Positions 16,537 through 28,754 of a DNA stretch of 64,000 nt are shown one piece after another. Source of the DNA: Holothuria scabra. Its lineage: Eukaryota; Echinodermata; Holothuroidea; Aspidochirotida; Holothuriidae. The stretch covers positions 36,273,884 to 36,337,883 of the forward strand of contig CM074200.1 of the NCBI GenBank assembly GCA_037179385.1. Direction: 5' to 3'. Below the pieces are notes generated by a model, which was not told the DNA's origin, made no database searches, and saw only the letters and a program-made list of their open reading frames with translations. Both the position numbers and the translations under genes were made by a program. How positions within the stretch are numbered: position 1 is the first letter of the stretch; each line of letters begins with the position of its first letter.

Positions 16537-16790
16537 ACGGGAGTACCAAGTTCTCAATTGACTCAGCTCTTTGATTGACAGCTTATTCAAATAATGCAGA
16601 TTACCAAAGGTTACGTTACATATCATGAAATGTACTCAGAGTGTTTTGATTATACACATTGAACTTTTTATACTCACCCTGAAGCAATAAACCTGGATAG
16701 TGTCCGGATGAAGAGGAATTTCAGACAATTGTGGGAGGGGCTTAAGTAAGAAGGTAAGGAGAAACGGCACTGTTTGGGATCAGAGAATTG
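16537..16790 (+). repeat. Interspersed repeat, family R4
   Basis: Blocks in order: CTCAATTGACTCAGCTCTTT-GATTG, ATTCAAATAATGCA, GAAGCAATAAACCTGGAT, TCAGACAATTGTGGGAGGGG and CACTGTTTGGGATCAGAG. The same order recurs reversed at 37043-37285 and 57768-57925, and split by a transposon at 37440-37494 plus 40834-40987. About 260 bp; class unknown. Confidence 0.7.
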
Positions 16791-16799
16791 GACTTTTAA

Positions 16800-17385
16800 T
16801 CTTTTAGCCGATTACATTATCATGCCTAAATCGACCAATGACATGCATTTCACCTCTATATGTAGCCTATATGTGTATCTATATGTATTCGAGCCTTCCA
16901 TTCTAAACACTCCAGCGCTACTAGCGATTATTTATAGGCTGTTACTTCTACGCTAAAAGTAACTCCAATCATAGATGTCTTCAAAAGTTAGGCTTCTCTA
17001 GTTTTCTTCAAAACTACTCAAACTGGTACGTTAGTCAATTGTACTTCAAATCATAGTCTATTGTATATCAATTAAAAGTCTATTGTTCTTCAAATGGTCT
17101 ATTGTATTTCACATACGATGTGACGTAAAGAACTATCGATGCTTTGGGAAGTCTTCGGCAGTTATTGAGGTTGTTTGAGTTTCAAAAGTTATATTCACCA
17201 TGACCTTATTTTCCAATTTTTAAAATGCTCATATCGGCTTATTTTCCAACAATTTGCATCTCTGATTATACCACCATTTAACTCAATGGTAGAGGTGCGA
17301 TTTTCTTTTATTTCTCTGTTTATCTGCATTTGCTGTTTCAGGTTGAAGCGGAATATTTTATGCTATTTCTGACGGTAGAGGTTTC
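16800..17385. other. Anonymous DNA with a short reiterated motif
   Basis: At 17040-17110 the phrase TCTATTGTATWTC / GTCTATTGTTCTTCAAAT repeats three times with drift. No gene recognised. Confidence 0.35.
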
Positions 17386-17445
17386 GTGATTTTTTTATAT
17401 TTTCCAAATGCTCCACGCCAATTGATGGTGGCGCTCGATATAGAG
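17386..17445 (+). repeat. Degenerate GC-module (GCTCCGCGCCAAC family)
   Basis: ATGCTCCACGCCAATTGATG followed by GTGGCGCTC matches the module repeated at 39.9, 40.15, 48.0, 51.6, 51.85 and 53.3 kb. Confidence 0.55.
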
Positions 17446-18061
17446 GGCAGGGTTTCACATTTCCCGTAGAGAATTCTCTGCTCCCCCCAGACAGAAATGT
17501 TCTCACACACAATATGTTGTGGAATATATTTTAAATCAAACCCCTTTTTTCACGGTTGCTTAATATCCTCATTCATCATCAAATTATAATATATTTATAT
17601 TATAATTGGAAATTATCTAAAAAACATTAATTATTTTTTCTGAAATATAGACGTATATTCTGTTGTCGTGTTAAGTTTCACATGCAATGACAACCCTAAT
17701 TAGTTAGACATTGTTGCTGATTCCCGGGTACATTTAAAATACTTAATATGAATATTTTGAAAATTAATGAAAAAAATCTCGAAAAATGAAAATTTTTAAA
17801 CATATTCAGATCAGGGGTTTTACCAAACATAACAAATTGCATCAAAGACACCTTGCAGAAACAAACAAAAAACCCGCAACCTCCTATTTGAACGTAACCA
17901 AGGACAGTGCCAAATCACCGATGTCACGCCTATCCATTTCGAAGCTTACCCCCTCTCAAAAATGAGTCGCCGTTCATGTATATATTCCATCACTACAAAA
18001 AATGCCCAATGTCCTTAACAAGTTTTTCTACAATCCGAACACCGTTAAACGTATAAGTGGA
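17446..18061. other. AT-rich anonymous DNA
   Basis: Contains an AT palindrome ATTATAATATATTTATATTA near 17583. Nothing else recognised. Confidence 0.4.
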
Positions 18062-18330
18062 GCATTGAGGTAGTGTAGACAAATCCGGACAGCCAAGTGA
18101 TGGTCTGATTGTAGTCGGACATAACTGAGGACCATTACCTTAAGCCTTTCAATTTTCTTTGCTTACATGTGTCGCGGATGGTTGAAAACTGAATTGTATC
18201 TTGATTCCTTTAATTTTGCTGAATATAAGGGTTTGAAATTTATGTAAAGACAATAAATGGAGACAATTTAAGGCTGATGGACAACACCAGTAGCTGCCTA
18301 TAGTCACTAAACACAACCACTGATCGGATT
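18062..18330 (+). repeat. Interspersed repeat, family R5
   Basis: CCGGACAGCCAAGTGATGGT, CTGATTGTAGTCGGACATAA, and later TTTAAGGCTGATGGACAACA match the reverse complement of 59000-59245 block for block. Partial relatives occur at 47780-47870 and 48465-48830. Confidence 0.7.
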
Positions 18331-21277
18331 CGTCTTTAGGGGATAAAACTTAACTCCGAAAGGTAAAACCTCGTTTTCCTTACCTGACAAAATTAATCAA
18401 TCTTATTTTAAGTGGGATATGCATTTTTAATTTTACCTTTAAATGGTAGAATTCGTATTTATAATGGATGCATCAGTCTACATACTTTCTCATCCGACGA
18501 AACTGATTTCAAATCGCTTCTACCACCCCATATTGCTACGCAGAACAAAAATCCTCTTGCAACCACATAGAAAATGAAATGAACCTCAAAGATTGTCATA
18601 AATTTCGCTTGAAATGTTATGAAAAACATTCATCATTGTCAAGAACAAGCCCTCTCAAGATTGAGGTTAGCTACTGCTTTGAAAATGTACCAAGCACACA
18701 TCTGATTGAAAAATAATTTACGAGACACAAGATGGGGTACACAAAATGAATGATACGCATCATTTAAACCAGTGGACCTAAGTGGATTGGACGAAAATCT
18801 CAAAGAGTCACCGGAAAAGGCAATAATTTAATCACTTTCCTTAGATTTAAAATGGTCTTTGACATTGAAACCACAGGGTAGCGACTTTAAAAGCAGACTT
18901 TAAATGTCAAAATGTTTAGATCATTATAGGATGGTAAAACCCATGTACTTTTTACTATACTGAAAACCGTATTACTTCAAATATCTCAAAATAAAACTGT
19001 AATATTCGGCGAGAAGATTAAAAATTAATTTCATGAAATGGGTAATCTGATACATCTCCCTCCAACAAAGACTTTTGAGGATTAAATTTCACTAATGAGT
19101 TTTAAGAGGAGACCCATCATCATAAACGTTACTGTTCGTTTCGTGAAAGTTCACGCAGATAAATCAACGATAAAGCATTGATGATAGAGTACGTAGTACT
19201 CATAGCAAGAGAAAACCAGGTTCCCGCTACTACCAAATCTAAATGACGTCACGAATCCTTTAAGGCTTCGAACATGTAACGGTAATAGGCCTATACAGAA
19301 AGTTTTTGTGGTAAATTAATATCATGAGCAAACTGACATTTAATTATATTTTATGTCTAAATTGAGCTTTTATGCTAAGTCGATATGTTCATTTTTAAAT
19401 GACGTACTAAATCGTGTTGATAGGTGATCCATTGAAAGTATGGTGAGAACAATGATAACATGGGCCATTGGTGAGACGAAAATGTCTTACTTCTGATGAG
19501 CATTCTAAGAATTGCAGGCAGGTATACACCACCGCAAGCAGTTCCAATGTCGCCAACATCTTCTAGTTCCCCAAAGAGCTGTGTGAAAGTTATCTGTATC
19601 TTCATCCTCGTTAATTGCTTCAGTGCATGCCGGTATCTTGTAAAGGACCCTTTTGTCGGTAATATTTAACCCGAACACTCTCAGTGCATGAAGTGTAATA
19701 TGAGGAACCCTCTGTATTTTTTAAATTTGATATCAATCAAACTGTGCCAATTGGGAATTTTTATCCCCACGGGTTAAATTTTACTTTTAGGAGACGATTG
19801 ACTGGCTTAAATTTAAAATGAAACACAAATGAACTATTGAGTTTTGTAACAACGATTCAATTCATCACAAAGAATCTGATCATATTTACTTTAAGAAAAT
19901 TATAATGTGTGTCAGATAACGTAAAGACATGGGTGTTGGCAAAAAATATCACGGTATAAAAATATTTAATCTAATGATCAAGAGCTTGATTGCTAAACGT
20001 TGCCACTTTTTTACAAGAGTGCCGCCAAGATGTGTGCCATGCAGGTGCTAAAACTATGGATAAACTACCAAATTGTGGCGTCTCCATAGTTTGGCGAGAA
20101 GCGCCATAAAAATCTGGTAAAATGGACCTTCTGAGGTTTTTTGAGTTTCAGTTTTTTTTTTAATCTCAGTTGCAACTATAGTCACATCCTACTTTGAATC
20201 TCATGCTCTGAAAATCTCCTAGCGATTTTTAAGAAATGTTGATTTATTTTCTTTTTCAATTTATTTTCTTTTTCAAAATTTTCAAGGTGTTGATTTCCCA
20301 TTGGGGAATTTTCTCCCTGACCCCATCGGACGCCTATGATAGAATGGGGAATCTTGAGTCTGTCATGCACTGGATTCCCAAAGGTTTTAATAGTGTGAAC
20401 CACGAGAGGTAATGCTAAAGTAAGTGTGCCACCTTAAACGCACGGTTTTCTAACAAAAAGAAAAATATTTTCTTTTCCACATTTACTAACAATTTTACTC
20501 AAACCCAAACTTCAATTTTCACATTGAAATGATCTAGACTGGAAATTTACAAACGTTGCCAAAATAGTGACCAATTTTTTGTGAAACTTTCAATCAAAAG
20601 TTTGATAGGATAGGAAACATTCTATAATATCATTTAATATCAGTTATTATTTGGTGCAGAATTATAAGTAGGGTTATAAACTTAATCACTTTTATAAAAC
20701 GTCGTGCTGAGTAACTGCATTTAAACCTCATTTCCTGCGATTTGCTCATTTTAATATTGCAAAAAAAAAAAACCCAAATTACTATCCAAACGTTCGTTAG
20801 GTAATCGACTCATGGACACATCCTGTACACTTGAGAGTTTGGATGTTCTCAGCAAAACCTGCTTAATAATGTAATGTGCCTCGCAGAGAAATATGTGACC
20901 AACAGACACCTCAGTGAACACATATTCCCTTATGACGTCACAGAGAGCGGATAGCCTGTCGGTTCAAAAACATGTGACGACCAGACATGAAAGTACTTAA
21001 TGTCTGACAGTCAATGTCACATGATTAAGTTCCGTGAAGGAATGTTATCTAAAGACATTTTTTTGTGATTGAAGTAAACTATATTGAACAAGATTTGAAC
21101 AGGATTTCTAAAGAAATGCTTAACGCACAAAATCCTTGAGGTGCCGATGGATAAAATTCCATACAAAACGGAGTTGTCCGAAATAGGCATGCAATTACAT
21201 CGTTCTCAAGATTCTCTCATTACCATTTCATTACTTCATTCACATTGCGCATTCTTCTTCCAATGAACCGATAGGTA
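18331..21277. other. Anonymous DNA
   Basis: No gene found. A fragment at 19710-19770 (TTTGATATCAATCAAACTGT then GCCAATTGGGAATTT) matches part of family R4 in reverse orientation. Short frames only. Confidence 0.4.
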
Positions 21278-21330
21278 AGTTGGAAACTGGGCCGTAAAAC
21301 TCCACATAACTAACAAACTAATCTTCTTCC
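21278..21330 (+). repeat. SINE 3' end (same family as 29440-29700)
   Basis: TTGGAAACTGGGCCGTAAAA is shared exactly with 29653-29675, followed by a similar (TAAC)-rich tail. The tRNA-like head is missing, so only the 3' end is present. Confidence 0.65.
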
Positions 21331-22076
21331 AATGATCATGATAGGTGTAGAAAAAATTCTTTTGACTAAAACTACCGACTTTTCCCTGACAATAATTCCA
21401 TTGTCACGTGATAGAATGAAGTGACGGCTCATGATTTGTACGTCACATACCCCGCTGCATCAAGAAACAAATGAGTGCAATTAGTGATGTCTCATTGAGG
21501 TAATTGTTGCTAACTAGTTTTGTCGGAAGCAATAAATTTGCCAAAATTGATGCAGTATATAGAAAGACCTATAGTCCATGAATCTCTCTCGATTCGATGC
21601 AAATGATTTTAATCTCTGTCGCGCGTGAGCTAATTTAAGAAGCCAGAATTTATTAAGTGCCATTTACGTTGATGGGCTAAAAAATTAAAACGCATTCCTG
21701 GGAAATAAAACCAAATTTTGAAAGTTACCATTGTTGACGATTTCTTTGATTGAAGGGCTTAATTTAGCCAAATTTAAGAGAAATGGCGAGTTTTCACTTG
21801 TTATGAAAAATTCAGAGGATAACATTTATAACATTTTAAAATGTATGACTAAACTTTGAAGTGCCGGCTAGAGTAATTTCATGGGCATGAATGTTATCTT
21901 TTAGATTATGATAATGAATTATATTTACATATGATTTTAACCTATTATTATACCGATGCATTTCTGGTTTTTTAATATTTATAGTGAAACGTACTCTTTA
22001 TTAAACGCCTCTTTTACGAATGAGTGAAATCCGTCGTTGAACTGTTAAGATGGTGACAGTTTCTCGCACTTTTACA
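21331..22076. other. Anonymous DNA
   Basis: Nothing recognised. Confidence 0.4.
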
Positions 22077-22291
22077 GAGGCTTTGCAATTACGTCACAAA
22101 TCTGCCGTACTTGAGGACAGTCAAGTCAAGTACTGAGAAACTCTTCTGTGCCGAACGCACTGCACGGTGGGCACCGTGGTATACGGCGATGTGGCCACGT
22201 TCATTGAGCGTGTCGAGTGTGGTCTGCTACGCAGTAACATTTACTCCACCATAACCGCTGGCAAAAATTATGACGTCATATGAAAAGCTTT
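22077..22291. mobile_element. 215-bp MITE, copy 1 (GAGGCTTTGCA ends)
   Basis: Starts GAGGCTTTGCAATTACGTCA and ends TGACGTCATATGAAAAGC plus a decayed terminus. Interior shares GTGCCGAACGCACTGCAC with the copy at 26295-26508. The right side abuts TA; the left flank is CA, so one base of a TA duplication may have mutated. Confidence 0.75.
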
Positions 22292-25200
22292 TAAAATATG
22301 GCTCATGCCACCATTTTGTTTATAACTATAAAAATCTGTTCATTTTAAAATCGGTTCCTTGTTAGTGAATTAGTGGTATTGTATTCAGTCATGTTTGTGT
22401 TGAAGGCCTTAAGTATAGTTAGTAGTGACAAACGCTGGAAAGTCCTGAGGGTAGAACGAAAAATGTGCCTTTGTACTGTGTGTACAGGGTGGGACGGTGG
22501 GGTTGTAGCGGTGGGGCGGGACCATTGAGTCTCTTATAGGGAAATAATTTACTAACATCTTTTCATTAACAGCTACACGCATTTCAAGTCTGACAGTTTC
22601 ATAGACCCTTTTCCAAATAACAACTGCATAGGATTGTGGGATACCGTTTTTGGTGCCCGTAGTTTTTAGCCACGGTAAAATGACACTGACTAAAAAGACG
22701 CGTATTAAAAAAAATCTGTCCCACAGTTCCTTGTGGTTGTTGTTTAGAAAATGGTCTTTGTTTTTCATCTTCATGATTATCTGGTGTTGTAGCGGCCTCA
22801 TTAATATGATACGGTATCAAAACTTTTGCTATATATCAGGCACATGCTTGTCATGTGATGACAATCTCAAGAATGCGAGTGCAACTTAGTATGTGTGATG
22901 TGAGTGCGATCCACATTTTAATCATATTAAATATGAGTATAAAGTTTTACATTACATTCAGCTGCATCATGATGCATCCAAAATCGCCATGTAAGTAAGA
23001 GTATGCTATACGTAACGAGTATTCAAATCTCTTTTCATGGGTACTAGAACAAGTAATTGTGCATAACCGTGAGTAAAATGCTCACAACAAGTGCGATAAA
23101 AGGCGGGTGTTTAAATGTACTCTACGGTATGTGTAACACAGTAAAAATTATGGTTCTAAAGCTTTAACACAGTAACCATGTGCGGATCCAAGGCGAGCGT
23201 TTACGGCCTCAGCCCTCCCTTTTTCGCCACATCAACAATAAAACATACGGGAAATTAGCAGTGCAAATCCCTCACACCCCTGATTTCTGTTAGGTCAGCC
23301 CCGTTTTTTGGAATGTCTGGACCTGATAACCAATAGGCACAATTAAGTGCGGCGTAGATGAGCGATCTTCAAAATAAATTTCTCAGCTTAATTCTAAAGA
23401 CTTTAAATAAATCATCTTGACATGTATATATGGACTCACGATTTCTTTACTTTCTGCTAGGTTTGGGTTATTTAAAGGCTTTAATACGATAAGAGGCAGT
23501 CTGCTGTCATTATCGCCAAGTATACCTGTATACAGGCATTTACGCAACGTCGTAGTACCACCGAATTTATTGAACTTGTTACACACATAAGTTACTAGCT
23601 AAATAAAACTGAGAAATGTGTGATCATGATGGGTAATTGCAAAGATTATTATAAATCTCATTACACCAAAATGCTCTCTTCAGAGGACAATTGTAGCCGT
23701 CTCAGATTTAAATATTAATCATTCTCTTCTCTTGGAATTCTTCCTTGTCCTGGAAATCTACTATGATGATTTTTAACACGAAAGTTGTTTCTCGGACGTT
23801 TCCGTGCGCAAGAACATTAAAAAGGTTTAGCATCTAAACGTGTTTACAAGGTTTAACTTCTAAACACCTATTTAGGGTGATATCCTTGTATTAAAGCAGC
23901 TTATGCTGTTTGATGAAAAAAAAATAACCTTCATCGTTAATCTTCAATCTTGCTCTTCCATTTGATACCAACCCGATAGAAATCCTTCACGCCAGGTTTT
24001 TTCCGGTGAAATTTCACTAATGAGAGCGCTAATTACAATAGAAAAAAACTTCATCTACTTTTTTCGGCTAAACTCTTATGCAAAGACAACGGGCTCTTAT
24101 CTCAATTTGACCAATCACAATGCAAGAAATGAATGACGTAAAATTATGCCTACCCTTTGACACAACGATGTACGTATTGCCAATATATCACGCATGTTGT
24201 GTAGTGTACATGCATTACAGGAGTCCTTTCACAACCGTTCGGGCCCAACACAGAAAAACAGTTAGTTTCACACGTATGTAACCCAAAGATTGTTTTTGAA
24301 TGCCAAGCCACAGCATCAAATCAAAGAGAAAATGAACATTATCTTGAAACTTGGGACGGATTCAAATAGCACAATCAGCGACAAAATTAAAAACTGAACG
24401 ATGGAGCCGAAACAAGTGAATAGGAATTTGTCACTGAATCTGGGTTCACAAATGAAACAAACGAATTGCGCAGCCGGTTCGATGCGATGTACAAATTGGA
24501 CACGTAAAGGCCGTTTGAATAACGTATGTATCAATTGAACGAAATTTCACTGTCTGTTTTGTTTACGTTTTGCTTGACTCCTTCTCAAAATGACCTTCTG
24601 AATATGCATCAAATTCATTGGGCGGAGCTAGAGCAAGATAATAAGGTAGAATAGCGTTTGGAAACCGTTGAAATCTTTTCGAATTTTTTCGAATTTTTGC
24701 TCATTTTCGGAGAAAAGACTAAAGTACGTTAGTTTTTAAAGCTTTTTACATTTGTATGGAGTACAGCCCATACATTTGATGAACACTGGAAACGTAAAAA
24801 TAACAGCATAAGTTGCTTTAACTTCGATTGCAAATTGATTCGATGCATTCTTGAAAACGCGGACGTTTTTGATACGCAATCGCTTATGTGGCATTATCGA
24901 CAGTGTGTTGAAACTGTTCGCAATCAAATTAAAAACAAGATGGCAATCCACGGAGTTGCATATCTCATCGCTAACATGTGCGCAAGTTGGTTACAGAACT
25001 TGAACTATTTATGTGCTAGAAGTTTTATCTGTGCTGTTTTTACGCTACAGTAGAATTTCATTGACAAAAATTACCATACTAAAGCTGCATGCCACAATCC
25101 TTTGAATTTCCTATTTGAAGTCCATTTGGGAAGCGATTTTTTTTTCGTTCCAAGGGACGGAAGTTTTTTTTTCGTAAGATAGCGAAGGGAAAGAATATGG

Positions 25201-25656
25201 CACAGACCAATCAATTCTTGGAACTATAGGCGCACCCCTTATTCAAAAACAAAAAACATCATTTGGATATCTAAATTCTGACACCGGATTATAAAAGAAC
25301 TGGAGAAGGGATACCCAATCTTTGTAACGGTTGCCCTTTTAATCCAGTAGGCCTATCTAAGATTTTGGAACAAATTTATTTTTAAGATGTTGGTATCCCC
25401 TTGCAACACTCTAAAGAAAACTAGCTTGACTGTTACACTTAACTGATACGGATATGGACGCAACGATTAAAAAAGACAGACGCTTTCGGGGACGCTTCAG
25501 ACAAGTGCGTAATTGTTATTATTCAGGTACTAGCTGTATGAGCGTATTCTCCATTTTGCCGCGACGGCAAACTTCACGTGTGCCCGGAGCTGATGTGCGC
25601 ATCAACTGCGTCACAATTAAAAAACTGGGCGTGTGCGCCATGTTGAACGCGTGGCG
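22292..25656. other. Anonymous DNA with a few long open frames
   Basis: A 130-codon frame on the minus strand (22801-22409) and a 73-codon frame overlapping it have no recognised motif. A G-rich segment at 22488-22521 (GGGTGGGACGGTGGGG onward) could form a quadruplex. At 24800-25053 a plus-strand frame (RCILENADVFDTQSLMWHY) is open with codon-like composition, but there is no homology or splice support. Confidence 0.35.
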
Positions 25657-25930
25657 TTAGAAGATTTCCGGCCGACGCACAAACCTTTTCTGCGTACTGG
25701 CCTGTGGCGAATCCTAGCCCGTGGCAAGGAAATTGTCACGTACGTTTTTTGGCGATGGTTCAAACCCGCCAAGTTTTCAGGGCACTAATATGTAAGATAG
25801 GTAGGCCCTATGGCTAACCTGATGTTAGTCACCCACAGTTTAATATCTTGGGTTATTCCTTGCCACGGGCTAGGATTCGCCACAGGCCAGTACGCAGGAA
25901 AGATTAATGCGTCGGCCGGAAATCTTCTAA
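25657..25930. mobile_element. Foldback element with ~75-bp arms
   Basis: Left arm 25657-25731 begins TTAGAAGATTTCCGGCCGAC; right arm 25856-25930 is its reverse complement ending in AATCTTCTAA. The loop is about 124 bp without a frame. It lies exactly at the position where the left end of TTAA MITE copy B should be, so it probably inserted there or replaced that end. Confidence 0.8.
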
Positions 25931-27038
25931 AGTAAGTTCCTCGGTAACTGTTCTTTGGGTACACCTTGACATAAAGTGAATGATTTCCCTCCTAAATTAT
26001 GTCCATAAATACCGACACACGACGTTTTGAATTCCCAATTACAGGCCAGGCTCAGCCCATTTGAAATTCGAACTTATGCGAAAAAACGTATGTGAACCCG
26101 TCTCAAAAATGCTGACGTCACTGGAGGCACGGTTAGCAACACGGTACCAGAGAGCTCACAATCATCGAATCATGTGCATGGTAACGCTTGTTAGCGCATA
26201 CATAATTGCAAACACCGATGCTACAATAGCAGTGAGCGTGGCCACTGACATTGTGAATTGTGCATCGCACGGTTACTGCTTAGTATTCGCAATAGAGGCT
26301 TTGCAATTACGTCACAGAACGGCCATGCTGGAGGACATTCATGCCAAATACACGTGGCTTTGTGCCGAACGCACTGCACAGAGTGCATTGTGGTATGCAC
26401 GGCGTGTACTCATTCAACGAGCAAGCGCTCCCAGTGTGGTTTACTACGTAGTAACATGTACTCCAACATGGCCGCCGGAGAGTATTATGACGTCATGTGA
26501 AAAGCCTCTATAGCATCTTCACCAAACAGCCCATACAGTAAAGACGCGCTCGTAGTGGGGATGCGCTTGTTGTGGTCTGTCCATACATGTTCATAGCTGT
26601 TCTTTATAGCGCCCGAACCGCGTCTTTCTTGCACAAAAACAGAACTATTTTACCCGCGCATATGCACGCGAACATTTTGGCCAATGATTTGCTCCGAATC
26701 CCCACCATGGTCCGCGCCTTTCGCTCTGTATGTTGGACTCTTTATTGTGATGCAATCGTTTTCATGAGGTTGCTAGGATAAGATAACTTTACCGAGCGTT
26801 ACATTAGTTCCACATCTAGACGCGCGCCGTAGGGCGGGGTTTGTGCCGCCAATTGCGTCATAAAAGTCAGGTTAGCTGTTGCGGCATTTTTCGAAATTGA
26901 ATTTCGAACGCAGTTTTCCTTCGAATATCATTTATGCCGAATTGTACGGGTTTTTAATGGGGTGTGAGATGATATTTGTACAATCCTGTATCAAATCTTG
27001 CAATACACAAAAGTTTTTATGGCCGTGTCACGCCCTCT
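25931..27038. mobile_element. TTAA-flanked MITE, copy B (left end missing)
   Basis: Aligns by eye with 1731-2597 along its length: GTTCTTTGGGTACACCTTGA, GAGCTCACAATCATCGAATC, CAGTGAGCGTGGCC. The right end GGCCGTGTCACGCCCTCT is followed by TTAA (27039-27042) as in copy A. The left terminal repeat is absent next to the foldback at 25657-25930, and the copy is longer because another MITE sits at 26295-26508. The long frame at 26061-26513 runs through repeat sequence and is not a gene. Confidence 0.8.
26295..26508. mobile_element. 214-bp MITE, copy 2, nested in TTAA MITE copy B
   Basis: Starts GAGGCTTTGCAATTACGTCA, ends with GAAAAGCCTC, flanked by TA on both sides (26293-26294, 26509-26510). Copy A of the host MITE has no insertion at the equivalent site (2093-2094), giving an empty-site comparison. 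TA duplication suggests the Tc1/mariner group. Confidence 0.85.
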
Positions 27039-27069
27039 TTAACCTTTGGCAATCTGCAAGGTGAACTAT

Positions 27070-27805
27070 GTCCTTGGTTGCCATGACAACCACACATATC
27101 GTTACAACTTATCATGCCTAGGCTATTACACTTAAACTTTCAGACTTGTGGGATGCTTCCGTTAAGAGTTAAAGTGAATACAAAAAAGTATTTGACCCCC
27201 TGTCACGTGACCTTTGACCTTGGTTGCATGGAAACTACATATTTTGGTAGAACTAGTCTACCCTATTATACTTGTGAAGTTTCATGTAAAATGAAGGTTT
27301 CCTTTTGAAGTTTTAGTACAAAATAGTAAAGAAAAGTGTTTTTTGCCAAATGTGACCTTTGACCTCTGATCTTTGACCTTCACTTCCGAGGGTCTGGGAG
27401 ACATAAGTTCCCACCCTGGGGTAACCACCTACCAATTTTGAAAAGAATCGGTCCAGCCCACTAGGAGGAGTTTAAAAGACAAAAACGTTGTTTTACGAAC
27501 AAATTATCACTTGAAAATTTTTTGTTCCATTCTACCACTTGACCTTTGACCTCTGTTGCTATGGCAACCACATATTTTGGTAAGCCTAGATGCAATCATC
27601 ATATGTGTGAAGTTTCGTGTCAGGAGGACTTTTACTTTTGGAAATATAGCAGAAAATGTCGATTTCACTAAATTTGACCTTTGACCCGTAACCTATGACC
27701 TTCACTTCCGGTTGTGTATTAAAATGCAATTGTTCCACCTAAGGTGCCATCCTACCAAGTTTGAAGAAAATCGGCCCAGCCGTTTACAAGATATTAGGAA
27801 AACAA
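27070..27805 (+). repeat. Tandem ~325-bp units carrying TGACCTTTGACCT
   Basis: Two full units and one partial unit. The GTTGC-ATGG-AAC-ACATATTTTGG block recurs at 27222 and 27555, with an older copy at 27082, and a CTTCACTTCCG block recurs at 27381 and 27702. Each full unit has two TGACCTTTGACC sites (27208, 27353, 27540, 27675). The last unit ends AAAATCGGCCCAGCCGTTTA and runs into (AC)n. These look like a tandem or dispersed repeat family, not a gene. Confidence 0.75.
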
Positions 27806-27811
27806 AATTGG

Positions 27812-27861
27812 ACACACACACACACACACACACACCCACCAACACACACACACACACACAC
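27812..27861 (+). repeat. (AC)n microsatellite
   Basis: ACAC dinucleotides with a CCCACCA interruption in the middle, directly after the tandem repeat tail. Confidence 0.95.
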
Positions 27862-28031
27862 GGACAGGTTTTGATCCCTCTCTCAGCCCTGGACCTTCAG
27901 TCACCCCCGGGTACCTCACCATGGGTTAGACCTCGAGACTAGTAACCTGGGAAAATTTACCGTTACCATGGTAACCATTGCGATTTTAGCTGGCATTGCC
28001 ATATATAGCCCAACAGGAAAAGTGACTACAA

Positions 28032-28062
28032 TATCTCATCCTCCTCGCGGAGCGATGAGATA
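28032..28062. other. Strong short hairpin
   Basis: TATCTCATC pairs with GATGAGATA, and inside it CTCC pairs with GGAG around TCGC, leaving one bulged C. The stem is perfect otherwise. It has no T-run that would make it a terminator, and its role is unknown. Confidence 0.5.
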
Positions 28063-28655
28063 ACAAGGGTTATTTTGTAACATATTCCGGATCTAGCATA
28101 CTTTTAATTGCATTTTCATGGCACGACCGATATCTATAAGTACAGCTTTAAGTACGTTACCAATTATTAAATTGGGGCATGACCTCCCCCCCCCCCTTTT
28201 TTTTTTTCTAAAAAACACATTGTTTTGTTAAAACGGCAGTTGCACATTAAGCCTAGTAACTGCTCATCTGTTTCAAAATCTGTGTCACCGTTTCTCCGTG
28301 TACCTGTTTACGTCTTGATAGTTCTGTTTTCCAGTACATAGGGATTGCAATGTAATTATGCTAACATTGAAGTGAATAGATAACCTTGATGTATTCTCAT
28401 GATATTTGCAACACGTTCATTCAATAAAAACAAATGAAACTGTATGATCTTAAAATGAATATATGTGCATAACTAAAATTTCGGGTTGAACTACATTTTT
28501 CATCTGAGCCATTCGTTGCCGTAGATGCGCTTGAACGAAAATATCCTGCACACGTTCGTCCGTGGAAGATTGACAGTTTTGAAACCACTTTCCGCTGAGA
28601 CTTGAGACTGTATTCTTGGATCAACGCCTTGTGTCCTCCCTTGGGGCACTTCATT

Positions 28656-28676
28656 TCAAGATAGCGAAGTTTGGGG
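28656..28676 (-). CDS. Candidate last coding exon (minus-strand gene)
   Basis: On the minus strand TTTATATTCAG precedes CCCCAAACTTCG. In phase 0, continuous with the exon at 28725-28754, the exon adds six residues (PQTSLS) and stops. Another frame through the same exon stays open for about 75 codons (28676-28421, CPKGGHKALIQEYSLKSQ) but reading it from the upstream exon hits a stop. Which frame is used, if any, is unclear. The intron upstream is only 48 bp, shorter than is usual in most animals. Confidence 0.3.
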   Translation of the reverse strand, partial: PQTSLS

Positions 28677-28724
28677 CTGAATATAAACGTAAATATTGAT
28701 GAAATGAGAGAGTTGATAACTTAC

Positions 28725-28754
28725 CCGTTTTACTGGGATCTGTGAACGTTCCAC
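28725..28754 (-). CDS. Candidate 30-nt microexon (minus-strand gene)
   Basis: Acceptor side reads TTTTTTCAACAG after a long pyrimidine tract and the donor is GTAAGT, both very close to consensus. The exon encodes VERSQIPVKR in phase 0; all lengths keep the frame. The Lys-Arg at the end could be a processing site but this is speculation. This is one of the three best-bordered exons in the set. Confidence 0.4.

Noticed and set aside
22409..22801. 130-codon minus-strand frame
   Set aside because: No motif, no splice context, and a second overlapping frame is similarly open; chance length in a 64-kb window is plausible.
26061..26513. 150-codon open frame
   Set aside because: Runs through MITE copy B and the nested MITE; copy A has no equivalent frame.
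27812..27861. CRISPR-like regular spacing of the 27-kb repeats
   Set aside because: Units are ~325 bp and diverged, in a eukaryotic context, and end in (AC)n; not a CRISPR array.
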